Of a stretch of 23,583 bases of DNA, positions 16,228 through 23,402 are shown piece by piece. The stretch comes from a virus: the IMG/VR virus record IMGVR_UViG_3300006802_000589, positions 1-23,583 of that record. One strand, 5' to 3'. The notes under the pieces were generated by a model. The model ran no database searches and was not told the DNA's origin. It saw only the letters and a program-made list of their open reading frames with translations. The translations under genes were made by a program, and so were the position numbers. The first letter of the stretch is position 1. Each line of letters opens with the position of its first letter.

Positions 16228-16756
16228 AGCTAACGTAGCACTTGAGGCTCCTATTCCCGGTATGTCATTGACTACTGAGCCGGGTAATCGTCCTTGGGAA
16301 CAACCTCCGCAATATGCTACTGTAGAAGAAGCATTGGAGTATTACGTTCCTAGAATCATGGAACCTAAACTACGGGATGGGTTACTTGATACTATGGAAC
16401 TTGGTATTCCTCTAACGACTATTGCTAATACTCTTCAGACAGGCGGTGTCATGGAGGGTAAGCACTCTGTTGATGTAGGCATTCTTATTCTTCCTGTTCT
16501 TATGGAGACACTCGCTTTCGTAGCTGACTCGGCTAATATTGAATATGACATGGGTATTGAAGATGAAGAGGAAGAACTCTTTACTCCTGCACGTGTAGCC
16601 CTTGCTCTTAAGAAGATGGACAAGTGGAAAGTAAATGACAGCCAAAAGAAAGAGGCTGTTGAAACTGAAGAAGAAGATGAAATGCACGAAGCAGAAGAGG
16701 GTGCTGAAGAAGAAGCAGCTGAAGAAATGCTTAGCGGACTTATGGCAAGGAGATAA
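16214..16756 (+). CDS. Conserved-type phage virion-associated protein with acidic tail
   Basis: The product is 180 aa from the ATG at 16214, chosen because a GGGAGAAG site precedes it and MPINRANVALEAPIPGMSLT is a familiar N-terminus for a marine phage protein of unknown function; the in-frame ATG at 16142 would overlap the upstream gene by 86 bases. The sequence continues with a PW-x-x-PPQYATVEEALEYY region, a helical domain with LLDTMELGIPL and GILILPVLMETLAFVADSA, and ends in a stretch of Glu/Asp (roughly residues 150-175, over half acidic). It lies among putative internal virion proteins and ends two bases before the next gene. No enzymatic motif is seen. Confidence 0.6.
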   Translation: MPINRANVALEAPIPGMSLTTEPGNRPWEQPPQYATVEEALEYYVPRIMEPKLRDGLLDTMELGIPLTTIANTLQTGGVMEGKHSVDVGILILPVLMETLAFVADSANIEYDMGIEDEEEELFTPARVALALKKMDKWKVNDSQKKEAVETEEEDEMHEAEEGAEEEAAEEMLSGLMARR

Positions 16757-16758
16757 CA

Positions 16759-17961
16759 ATGGCTTTTAATTTTGGTGCCTTTGCAGCAGGGTTTGCTCAG
16801 TCAGCTGAGAGAAGTATCTTACAGCAAACACAGCGTAGAGATGAAGAAGAAGACTATAAAAAGAAACTTGCGCTTCAGTTTGAGTATGACCAGAAGGCTG
16901 CTGATGCTGCTGCTGGAAGAAGTGCCGCTGCTAGCAGAAGAGCTAAACAAGAAGAGTTAGATGCGTTAGCGCAGTCATTAAGTTTTTATGGCTTAACGTC
17001 TGAACAAGTTCAGGCCGCTCTTGCTGGTGGTAAGTTTGCTGCTGAGCAGGCAATTAATATGGCTGCTAATTTAAGAACTGCAGGTAAAAATCCATCTGAC
17101 TATTTTAGAGTAGCTGCTGCTGCAACATCTGCTGAAGATTATAGCAATTCAGACTTTACGGAAACAGTTAATGGTATGACTTTATCGTTGGGCAGACCTG
17201 AGGTTTCTGAGATTACTACAGGTCAAGGCTTATTTGATTGGGAAAAGTATACTGCAGATATGTCTCCCACTACTATCTATGATAGTTATGCAGATGGGTT
17301 AGCCTCAATTTCGTCTAGGCAGTTGCGCCTTGATCCAGATAGTGCTGAGTATGCTGAATTGCAAAGGCAGAAAGCTTTTTTGCTTGACGATTTAGCTGCT
17401 TTTAAAGACGCTGAAAGAGAAAAGGGTAATGATACAACAGGTAGTATTTGGACTACACCTAATCTTATTTCTGAGCAACAAAACGCATATAAATTAGCTG
17501 CTCAAACTTTACAGGTTCCTGTAGATATTGAGACGAATATGATGCAGCTTATTGAGGGAAAAGAAGGCGTATTTTATTCTGCGGAATTAGAAGCTGCGAG
17601 AATTTTAGAAAGTAATTGGAAAAACACAGGCGAAGAAACTGATACAAGACTTCAGAATACTATTAATACTATGCGAGATAACGCAACAAGAAATATCGAA
17701 AACTATGCAAGAAGTACATACTATGGAGAAACTGATACATCTTATAGAAAAAATGTTAATACTATCGAAGAACTAGATCGCAATATAAGTAGGGGTGCCT
17801 ATAACGTGGGGGATGTTGTCGTTGTAACATCTCCGCTTGATAGTGGAGAAATTTTTATTGTAGCTATTACTAATACTCCAAACTATTCAGCCGCTGCTAC
17901 TGGTATGGGATTACAAGGAAAGAATGTTATGCCAATAAGAACTGAGCCACGTGAGTATTAA
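16759..17961 (+). CDS. Putative internal virion protein, 400 aa
   Basis: The start follows a strong AAGGAG (16748-16753) in the tail of the previous gene. The N-terminus (MAFNFGAFAAGFAQSAERSI) is a short Gly/Ala/Phe amphipathic helix, followed by a charged coiled-coil stretch (QRRDEEEDYKKKLALQFEYD) and an Ala-rich helical region to about residue 115. The rest is mixed, with a small beta-type domain near the end (YNVGDVVVVTSPLDSGEIFI). The Gly/Phe-rich start and coiled coil are common in phage internal or ejected proteins. Its place before the 1141-aa protein suggests a joint ejection apparatus. I do not recognise a named family. Confidence 0.5.
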   Translation: MAFNFGAFAAGFAQSAERSILQQTQRRDEEEDYKKKLALQFEYDQKAADAAAGRSAAASRRAKQEELDALAQSLSFYGLTSEQVQAALAGGKFAAEQAINMAANLRTAGKNPSDYFRVAAAATSAEDYSNSDFTETVNGMTLSLGRPEVSEITTGQGLFDWEKYTADMSPTTIYDSYADGLASISSRQLRLDPDSAEYAELQRQKAFLLDDLAAFKDAEREKGNDTTGSIWTTPNLISEQQNAYKLAAQTLQVPVDIETNMMQLIEGKEGVFYSAELEAARILESNWKNTGEETDTRLQNTINTMRDNATRNIENYARSTYYGETDTSYRKNVNTIEELDRNISRGAYNVGDVVVVTSPLDSGEIFIVAITNTPNYSAAATGMGLQGKNVMPIRTEPREY

Positions 17962-17981
17962 TGCAGAAAGATGTGTGCTAA

Positions 17982-20900
17982 ATGGCAAATCCTGTAACAC
18001 CTATTAATAAAGAATACGACTATAGTGCAGTACCAAGTTATTCTGGTGCTGGTGTTGCTGTGTCTGATCCTAAAGAATATGACTACAGTGCTGTTCCTAG
18101 TTTTTCTGGTACTGGTTTTTCTGAATCTAAAGCATACGACTATAGTGCTGTTCCTAGTTTTTCATATAATACAACTACCGCACCACAAGCCAGAGATACT
18201 GATGACACAGAGTATGTTGAAATTGATCCTAGAATTTTAGATCGCTTTGAAAAGGAATTGCCGGATTACATTCAAACAAATCTTGATAGGTTAAATACAT
18301 CTTTAGCTACAGCCAAACAATACGAAACTCGTTCACCCCTTGAAGGTTTTAGAATTGGTGGTGTTGATCCAATAGAAACTGTTCTAGCTGGTGCTGGTTT
18401 AATGGATGTATCTGAAGACGAGCTTGTTTCTCAGTACGAAGAGAAAGCATTTGCGTTAGACTACTTGTTAAACCAAGATGAGAATCCTGTAAGGCGTACT
18501 TTAGCAAATGAACTTTTTGATAAGGGCTTAAGTATTGACCAAATCTTAATAGACGTTAACGCTGCTGGTTTCGCTCCGGTATACGGCGGAATTGAGTTTG
18601 CATATGACATACCAGAACTAACACGTACTACCGCTGAACTTGCTGAGCAAGGAGAGTATGGTAAGGCTGCTCTTATCGGAGGTATTTCAACTGTTGGTGC
18701 ACTTGCAAGTTTGGCTGGTGCTACTGCTATTGGTAAAGGTGCATTAAGACTAGCACGTAACGGTAGAAATGCCAGACTTAACCGCTCCTTTACTCCATTA
18801 GTTGAGCAGGCTAGACTGGCTGAGATAACAGCATCTGAAACTGCAAGAGTAGATGCAGCTGCAGTTGCTGCACAAAACGTTGACTTAAGAAATAGATTCA
18901 TTTCTGAATACGAACAGCGCACAGGTCAAACAGTTTCTGTTCAAGACGCTGATGGCAACCTTAAGATTGATCCTGATTTAGTTAGGCTCTCTGCAAAAGA
19001 ACGGTTAGCAGATTTAAACCAAGAAGAACTTGTTGATCTGTTTGGTGAAGATAGGCTATTACAGCCTGTTTTAAATCCTGAAAAGATGGATGCTTTAGTA
19101 GCTATGGCATCTGATCTTAGAGCAAAGTTTCCAGATAAATTTCCAGACAACAAGCCTCTTATTGATTCCATATTTGACGTTACGACCACAGAAGAACTCG
19201 TTTCTTCTACAGACTTTTTAGAAACGATAACTAAGTATGGTCTTTCAGTTGACGAATATCTATTAGCAGCTATAGGATCAGGTAGTGAAGCGGGTAAGCT
19301 TTTGAATAGGCTTTCTCAAATTTCTAGAAAGGCTAAGGGGAAGACACTGGCAGGGCAGGATGCTGCTGACGAGGAGAGAAGAAGCATACAGAGGCAACAC
19401 GATTTCTGGAAAGCTGTTCAGCGTGTAGAAAGCTTGCGCCGTGGTGGCATGGTTTCTCAAGTAGCTACAGCTGCCCGTAACCTTTCGTCTGCCGCTATAA
19501 GAATGCCAGCTGAAAGCCTTGGTAATCTTATGGATGAAGTAATCTACAGAGCTAGTGTTGCTAGAAACGTAGAAGGTAAGGGCATTGTTTCTGCTTCTGC
19601 GGAAGGGTTAGGTGCACTGACAGATAGAAATACGTGGGTTGGAGCCTTTAACTCACACAAGTATCTATACAGCAGAAGAGACTTAGCACGTGATTACACA
19701 GAGTATATGCTTAATAGACCTGAACTTAGAAAACAATACGACAGAATGTTTAACAATTTAAATGAGATACAAGAAGCTCAGGGCAAGGGTTCTAATACTG
19801 TATTAGACAAAGTGCTTACTCCTCTTGAGGACACAGTTGATATTTTAAATACACCGAACCGTTGGCAGGAACACACTGTAAGAAGAGCAGTATACTGGTC
19901 TGAAATGGAGAGGCTTTTAAAGAGAGAGTGGAACATTGATTTAAGGGACGCACTCAAAGATGGTAAGATGCGTGAGCTTTTAAACAATGCTCCTTCTGTA
20001 AAGCCTGCAAGAGCTAGGAACTTCGAAGAAATAGTAGACGAATCTATTAACTCAGCTTTGGATGTGACATATGCAAAGCAACCGGATAACATAATGTTTA
20101 GAGAAGTTACTAGCTTTTTGACTAGGTATGGGTTTACTGCGCTTATTCCCTTTCCAAGATTTATGTTTAGCTCAATGGAGTTATTCGGTCAGTATGCTGG
20201 TGGCGGATTTGGTGTTGCTGGCAAAAGAATGACAAATAAAATCTTAGGAAAAGAAAATGTACCACTGTATCAGAGTTCCTATGATAGAAAGCGCATTCAA
20301 AGAAACATCATGGGTTGGTCATTGGCTGGTGCAGCCTATGCATACAGATCGTCTGACGATGCACCAGCAGACTATAAAATGATTAACATTGATGACGAAA
20401 CTAAAATGGACACAAGCGCACAGTATCCTATGCGTCAGTTTTTGTACATTGGAGAAGCTGCAAAGAGACTTACAAACGGAACATTTGATGATTGGTTTGA
20501 TCCTGTAGAATTTATCTCAACGTTCTCAGGTATAAACACTAGAAGTAGTGTTGGAAGTGATCTTTTAAAAGACATAGTAGATATAGCTACCTCAAATGAA
20601 GACTTGGGTAAGGGTCAAAAAACATGGGGGTCTGTAGGTAAAATTGTTGGAAACTATCTAAGTACTTACATAGTACCATTTACTCAATACATGGACGCAC
20701 AAAGAGCACTTGGTTTAAAACCAACAGAGTATAAAGAACTTTCAGGTGATCCTGTTTTTGATAGTGCACAAGCGTTCTTTAGTGAAGTAAAGAAGCCTTT
20801 TAAACAGCGTGGCTTTGCTACAGATGAAGAGATGCTTCCAGCAAAACAGTATTTGTTTAGTGAAAACGGGACTAAAGAGAGAGTTGGTTTATGGTCTAAG

Positions 20901-21407
20901 GTTATTTTCGGCCTTAGCTTAAGCGAGCGTGATGCTGAATACGGTGAGTATCTTACAGAACTAGGCTTAAACGAGTGGGATGTTGGAAGCAGAAGTATCT
21001 CCCCTACACTTAGGAATTGGGAGACACAGCAACTAAGACACTTCCTTCCTATTATTGTAGATGCTGCAAAAGCACGTGAGAATAGACTTAGATTTGACTA
21101 CCAAAATAGGTCTGATTTTTACAAGCAGAATGTTACGGAACAGGAACACGTAAATAACGGCGTGATCCCACTCATAACTTCTCAAGTTACAAACTTTAGA
21201 AGTAAGATACAAGAAGCTAGCCCTGCTAGAGTAGATGCTTATACACGTGCTGTTATAGAGTATAGAAGGCTTGGAAATACTTGGACTAAAATTGCTACGG
21301 ATGAATTTTTTAAGCGATATGATAGGAACCCAGACCCACTAAATACTGATGATCTACAAAGATTGACAGTAATAGCCAAGGCGCTTAGGTCTGCATACCA
21401 AAGATAG
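17982..21407 (+). CDS. Very large putative internal/DNA-ejection virion protein
   Basis: This is a 1141-aa protein. The N-terminal 62 residues hold three copies of K(E/A)YDYSAVPS(F/Y)S. A hydrophobic Gly/Ala segment at about residues 229-255 (ALIGGISTVGALASLAGATA) could enter a membrane. The middle is helical and charged; later come PNRWQEHTVRRAVYWSEMER and LIPFPRFMFSSMELFGQYAG, the latter a motif I associate with large marine phage virion proteins. Size, single membrane-type segment and position at the end of the late block fit an internal protein ejected into the host envelope, as with T7 gp15/gp16, but homology is not claimed. No lysozyme or transglycosylase motif was found. The upstream ribosome site is weak (GAAAGATG). 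A terminator follows four bases after the stop. Confidence 0.6.
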   Translation: MANPVTPINKEYDYSAVPSYSGAGVAVSDPKEYDYSAVPSFSGTGFSESKAYDYSAVPSFSYNTTTAPQARDTDDTEYVEIDPRILDRFEKELPDYIQTNLDRLNTSLATAKQYETRSPLEGFRIGGVDPIETVLAGAGLMDVSEDELVSQYEEKAFALDYLLNQDENPVRRTLANELFDKGLSIDQILIDVNAAGFAPVYGGIEFAYDIPELTRTTAELAEQGEYGKAALIGGISTVGALASLAGATAIGKGALRLARNGRNARLNRSFTPLVEQARLAEITASETARVDAAAVAAQNVDLRNRFISEYEQRTGQTVSVQDADGNLKIDPDLVRLSAKERLADLNQEELVDLFGEDRLLQPVLNPEKMDALVAMASDLRAKFPDKFPDNKPLIDSIFDVTTTEELVSSTDFLETITKYGLSVDEYLLAAIGSGSEAGKLLNRLSQISRKAKGKTLAGQDAADEERRSIQRQHDFWKAVQRVESLRRGGMVSQVATAARNLSSAAIRMPAESLGNLMDEVIYRASVARNVEGKGIVSASAEGLGALTDRNTWVGAFNSHKYLYSRRDLARDYTEYMLNRPELRKQYDRMFNNLNEIQEAQGKGSNTVLDKVLTPLEDTVDILNTPNRWQEHTVRRAVYWSEMERLLKREWNIDLRDALKDGKMRELLNNAPSVKPARARNFEEIVDESINSALDVTYAKQPDNIMFREVTSFLTRYGFTALIPFPRFMFSSMELFGQYAGGGFGVAGKRMTNKILGKENVPLYQSSYDRKRIQRNIMGWSLAGAAYAYRSSDDAPADYKMINIDDETKMDTSAQYPMRQFLYIGEAAKRLTNGTFDDWFDPVEFISTFSGINTRSSVGSDLLKDIVDIATSNEDLGKGQKTWGSVGKIVGNYLSTYIVPFTQYMDAQRALGLKPTEYKELSGDPVFDSAQAFFSEVKKPFKQRGFATDEEMLPAKQYLFSENGTKERVGLWSKVIFGLSLSERDAEYGEYLTELGLNEWDVGSRSISPTLRNWETQQLRHFLPIIVDAAKARENRLRFDYQNRSDFYKQNVTEQEHVNNGVIPLITSQVTNFRSKIQEASPARVDAYTRAVIEYRRLGNTWTKIATDEFFKRYDRNPDPLNTDDLQRLTVIAKALRSAYQR
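18009..18167 (+). repeat. Three YDYSAVPS coding repeats
   Basis: Copies lie at about 18009-18053, 18072-18116 and 18129-18167, near the N-terminus of the 1141-aa protein. The core YDYSAVPS is invariant in protein, while the DNA varies at third positions (for example gactatagt and gactacagt). Confidence 0.9.
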
Positions 21408-21410
21408 AGT

Positions 21411-21445
21411 AAAAAATTAGGGGGCTTAACGGCCCCCTTTTTTAT
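21411..21445. terminator. Bidirectional rho-independent terminator
   Basis: A six-base GC stem (GGGGGC at 21420-21425, GCCCCC at 21432-21437) with a six-base loop is followed by six T. Six A precede it (21411-21416), so the minus strand also reads as hairpin plus T run. It lies exactly between the convergent ends of the 1141-aa gene and the MazG-like gene. Confidence 0.9.
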
Positions 21446-21447
21446 TG

Positions 21448-21777
21448 CTATCGTTTGTCTCCACTGCCACCTAGTGTACCAGCTTGTAATCGTGCTGACA
21501 GTTTCTGTTCATTCTGTCCTGCGATCATACCCAATGTCAGGTTAAGATCAGTAGCTAGTGCAGCACAGTACCATAGTACGTCACCAATCTCACTGGCAAT
21601 CTGTTCTCGCCAATCCTTTGGTGCATTCTCAAAGCCATCACGAATAAGCTTCTTCACCTTGTTGGCTACCTCACCTGCCTCACCTGCTAGTCCAAGTGCC
21701 GGATACAAAATCTTATGCTCCGGTGGGTAGATTGCAGTACGTGAAGCTGATCGTTGGTATGCGTTAAAGTCAGACAT
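21448..21777 (-). CDS. mazG: MazG-like nucleotide pyrophosphohydrolase
   Basis: The product is 109 aa from the ATG at 21777; the in-frame ATG at 21828 would give 126 aa. I prefer 21777 because GGAGAAG lies seven bases upstream and MSDFNAYQRSASRTAIYP is the usual N-terminus of phage MazG proteins, though the longer start also has an AAGGAAG. Metal-binding motifs are visible: GLAGEAGEVANKVKK (E-x-x-E) and EIGDVLWY (E-x-x-D), and the end has G-x-x-x-GSGDKR. The family cleaves nucleoside triphosphates or related nucleotides to monophosphate and pyrophosphate; phage members are thought to reshape nucleotide pools or alarmones, but which substrate applies here cannot be read. It overlaps the RMF-like gene by eight bases (ATGTCTGA). 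Confidence 0.9.
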   Translation of the reverse strand: MSDFNAYQRSASRTAIYPPEHKILYPALGLAGEAGEVANKVKKLIRDGFENAPKDWREQIASEIGDVLWYCAALATDLNLTLGMIAGQNEQKLSARLQAGTLGGSGDKR

Positions 21778-22030
21778 ACTGTACTTCTCCTTCAGAAATT
21801 GCTCTGCCTCTTTTTGTAGTTTGTTCATTGCGCTTTACTTCCTTCAAGTTCTCAAAGTAAGCAGCGTTGAATCCTCTTTCCCACTCTCTGTATAACATCG
21901 TATCATCGCTGAAGGGATTAACTGTCCTGCCTTTTTTGAAATCTGTAACACCTCTAGTATACTGCACTGATAGAGGTGCATCGTGCTTACCAAGTCCACG
22001 TTCTTTTCTTGAGTTGTTAAGTTTGTTCAT
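21770..22030 (-). CDS. Small protein resembling ribosome modulation factor
   Basis: The product is 86 aa from the ATG at 22030, which forms ATGA with the PhoH stop and is preceded by GAGGAG; a more upstream start at 22066 is less likely. The centre reads YTRGVTDFKKGRTVNPF, then a spacer and EWERGFNAAYFENL. This follows the layout of ribosome modulation factor (RMF): R-G-x-x-x-G/F-x-x-G, N-P-Y/F, then W-x-x-G-W/F-x-x-A. RMF drives dimerisation of 70S ribosomes into inactive 100S particles in stationary phase. The flanks here are longer than in E. coli RMF, and the end is basic and unlike RMF. Activity on ribosomes is inferred from the motif only. It lies between phoH and mazG-like genes. Confidence 0.6.
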   Translation of the reverse strand: MNKLNNSRKERGLGKHDAPLSVQYTRGVTDFKKGRTVNPFSDDTMLYREWERGFNAAYFENLKEVKRNEQTTKRGRAISEGEVQYV

Positions 22031-22728
22031 ACTCGCTTCTCCTCTTGCATAAATGCAGCTATCCATTGTTTACACAGACTTGATCGAACAATGTCTTCCA
22101 TGCCAAACTCAACGATAGGTACTGGAAGCATATACTTTTTCACCATGTGAATAGCTTTTGCTAGGCCGCTAGTCTCGTTTAAGTCTGACTGAAAAATGTC
22201 ACCATTCAGGATCACCTTACAGTTTTCACCAACTCTAGTCAAGAACATTTTAATCTCATGCGGAGTTACGTTCTGTGCTTCATCAAGAATTACGAAGGCA
22301 TCTTGAAATGATCTGCCTCTCATAGTTTCGAATGGCGCAATCTCAATGTTACCATTCTTTATGCCAGTATCTACTGCACCCTTACCTAAGTTCCAGTGCA
22401 GAACCTCTAGCACTGGCATAACCCACGGCATCATCTTCTCTTCAAGTGTACCGGGAAAGTATCCAATGCTTTTACCTGCAGCGATATTAGGTCTAGTCAC
22501 GATAATCTTATCAATAGACTTTGTGATGTACTGATTAGCTGCATATGTAGCTGCAATGTAAGTCTTACCTGTACCTGCTGGGCCCAACACGATAACCTGA
22601 TTATACTCACTGATAGCCTTGATATATTCAGCCTGTTTATCCGTCTTAGGTAGCAGCTGTGCTGTTTCTTTCTTAGCTGCATTCTTGTACGTAGTCTTGC
22701 GCTTGCTTCTAGTGGATTCTTCCTGCAC
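22027..22728 (-). CDS. phoH: PhoH-like ATPase
   Basis: The product is 233 aa from a GTG at 22728, with GGAG six bases upstream inside the end of the glutaredoxin gene; there is no ATG before residue 99. Walker A is GPAGTGKT (residues 49-56) and Walker B VILDEAQN (residues 146-153). Between them lies IIVTRPNIAAGKSIGYFPG, and NGDIFQSDL follows; all are PhoH hallmarks. The N-terminal 25 residues are basic. PhoH-like proteins are common in marine phages; bacterial relatives are linked to RNA and ribosome metabolism, but the role in phages is unsettled. The stop overlaps the RMF-like gene's start in ATGA, so the two are translationally coupled. Confidence 0.95.
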   Translation of the reverse strand: MQEESTRSKRKTTYKNAAKKETAQLLPKTDKQAEYIKAISEYNQVIVLGPAGTGKTYIAATYAANQYITKSIDKIIVTRPNIAAGKSIGYFPGTLEEKMMPWVMPVLEVLHWNLGKGAVDTGIKNGNIEIAPFETMRGRSFQDAFVILDEAQNVTPHEIKMFLTRVGENCKVILNGDIFQSDLNETSGLAKAIHMVKKYMLPVPIVEFGMEDIVRSSLCKQWIAAFMQEEKRV

Positions 22729-22731
22729 CGC

Positions 22732-22962
22732 TTACTCCAGATTAAGGTGTTTAATTAGGTCTGAGTAACCACCAATGTAGTTACCCCCATCATCAAAGAT
22801 TTGTGGAACGCTTCTGTGGTTTGCCTGTCGAATGAGTGTAAGTAACCACCTACTGCTTGGGCTATCAACGTGATATTCTGTGTATTGAATATTCATGCCC
22901 TTTAGTACAGACTTAGCCGAGTCACAAAAATTGCACTGTGTTCTGCCTACGATGACCCACAT
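22732..22962 (-). CDS. Glutaredoxin
   Basis: This is a compact 76-aa thioredoxin-fold protein. The active site CNFC is at residues 10-13 after a first strand (WVIVGRTQ), the cis-proline motif SVPQIF is near residue 51, and GGYSDL closes the glutathione-binding side. In phages such proteins usually supply electrons to ribonucleotide reductase or keep phage proteins reduced; no reductase gene is in the window. It starts in TAATG with the 51-aa gene and ends three bases before the PhoH GTG. Length is normal for phage glutaredoxins. Confidence 0.92.
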   Translation of the reverse strand: MWVIVGRTQCNFCDSAKSVLKGMNIQYTEYHVDSPSSRWLLTLIRQANHRSVPQIFDDGGNYIGGYSDLIKHLNLE

Positions 22963-23117
22963 TAGCCTTGCCCTCTATTCTTTTTATAGCTGCGCTTCTT
23001 GCTCTTGTTCATAGAAGATAACTTAACTGAACTGTTGGAATTGCCCTGAGAGGTTTTCTTTCTGTGAGGCTGTGGCTTCCAAGTCGTATTACCAATTACT
23101 CCTTTAGGCTTTGCCAT
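22962..23117 (-). CDS. Small highly basic protein, no acidic residues
   Basis: A 51-aa frame runs from the ATG at 23117 (GGAG six bases upstream) to a TAA sharing TAATG with glutaredoxin. It reads MAKPKGVIGNTTWKPQPHRK, then a Ser/Asn-rich linker, then MNKSKKRSYKKNRGQG. It has 11 Lys, 3 Arg and no Asp or Glu, so it probably binds nucleic acid or ribosomes. A similar KK-R-S-x-KK-x-RGQG ending is familiar to me from other marine phage proteins of unknown function. Its start overlaps the 62-aa gene by 14 bases. The tight coupling on both sides argues that it is real. Confidence 0.75.
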   Translation of the reverse strand: MAKPKGVIGNTTWKPQPHRKKTSQGNSNSSVKLSSMNKSKKRSYKKNRGQG

Positions 23118-23292
23118 TCATATCTCCGTTTACATCGCTCCGACCAGTGTGCTTTTTATTCCGTCCCAAGGAAATGCGTTCTTTAAGTTCTCTGCTTCTA
23201 TCAACAAGCTTTCTCAGCTTATCGTCTGTGTCTGAGATTGCCCACTGCACTCTCCAGTATTCGTCTTTAAGTTCTTCCATAGTCATCTCCAT
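23104..23292 (-). CDS. Small coiled-coil protein, unknown
   Basis: This 62-aa protein starts at 23292 after AAGGAGAAG, a strong ribosome site. Most of it is one amphipathic helix (MEELKDEYWRVQWAISDTDD, then KLRKLVDRSRELKERI), probably a coiled coil; the end is short and polar. It overlaps the 51-aa gene by 14 bases. It lies just downstream of the tRNA and heads this small-gene cluster. I do not recognise the family, and no function is proposed. Confidence 0.7.
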   Translation of the reverse strand: MEMTMEELKDEYWRVQWAISDTDDKLRKLVDRSRELKERISLGRNKKHTGRSDVNGDMNGKA

Positions 23293-23308
23293 TTACTTCT
23301 CCTTTGTT

Positions 23309-23395
23309 TGGTGCCAACTGTCGGACTCGAACCGACACGCCCATAAGAGCAAGAGATTTTAAGTCTCTGGTGTCTACCTATTCCACCAAGTTGGC
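23309..23395 (-). tRNA. tRNA-Leu(UAA)
   Basis: On the minus strand, acceptor GCCAACT (from 23395) pairs with AGTTGGC, followed by A and an encoded CCA (23311-23309). The anticodon stem AGAGA/TCTCT holds the loop CTTAAAA, giving anticodon TAA. A long variable arm (class II), a D-arm segment GGTGGAATAGGTAGAC, and a T-arm with GGTTCGAGTCC are all present, as in bacterial tRNA-Leu. It reads UUA and UUG codons, which are frequent in the AT-rich genes here. It lies between two minus-strand genes. Confidence 0.95.
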
Positions 23396-23402
23396 TAATA
23401 GG

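Noticed and set aside
21455-21730. 91-aa plus-strand frame
   Set aside because: It is antisense to the MazG-like gene, whose motifs are clear on the minus strand.
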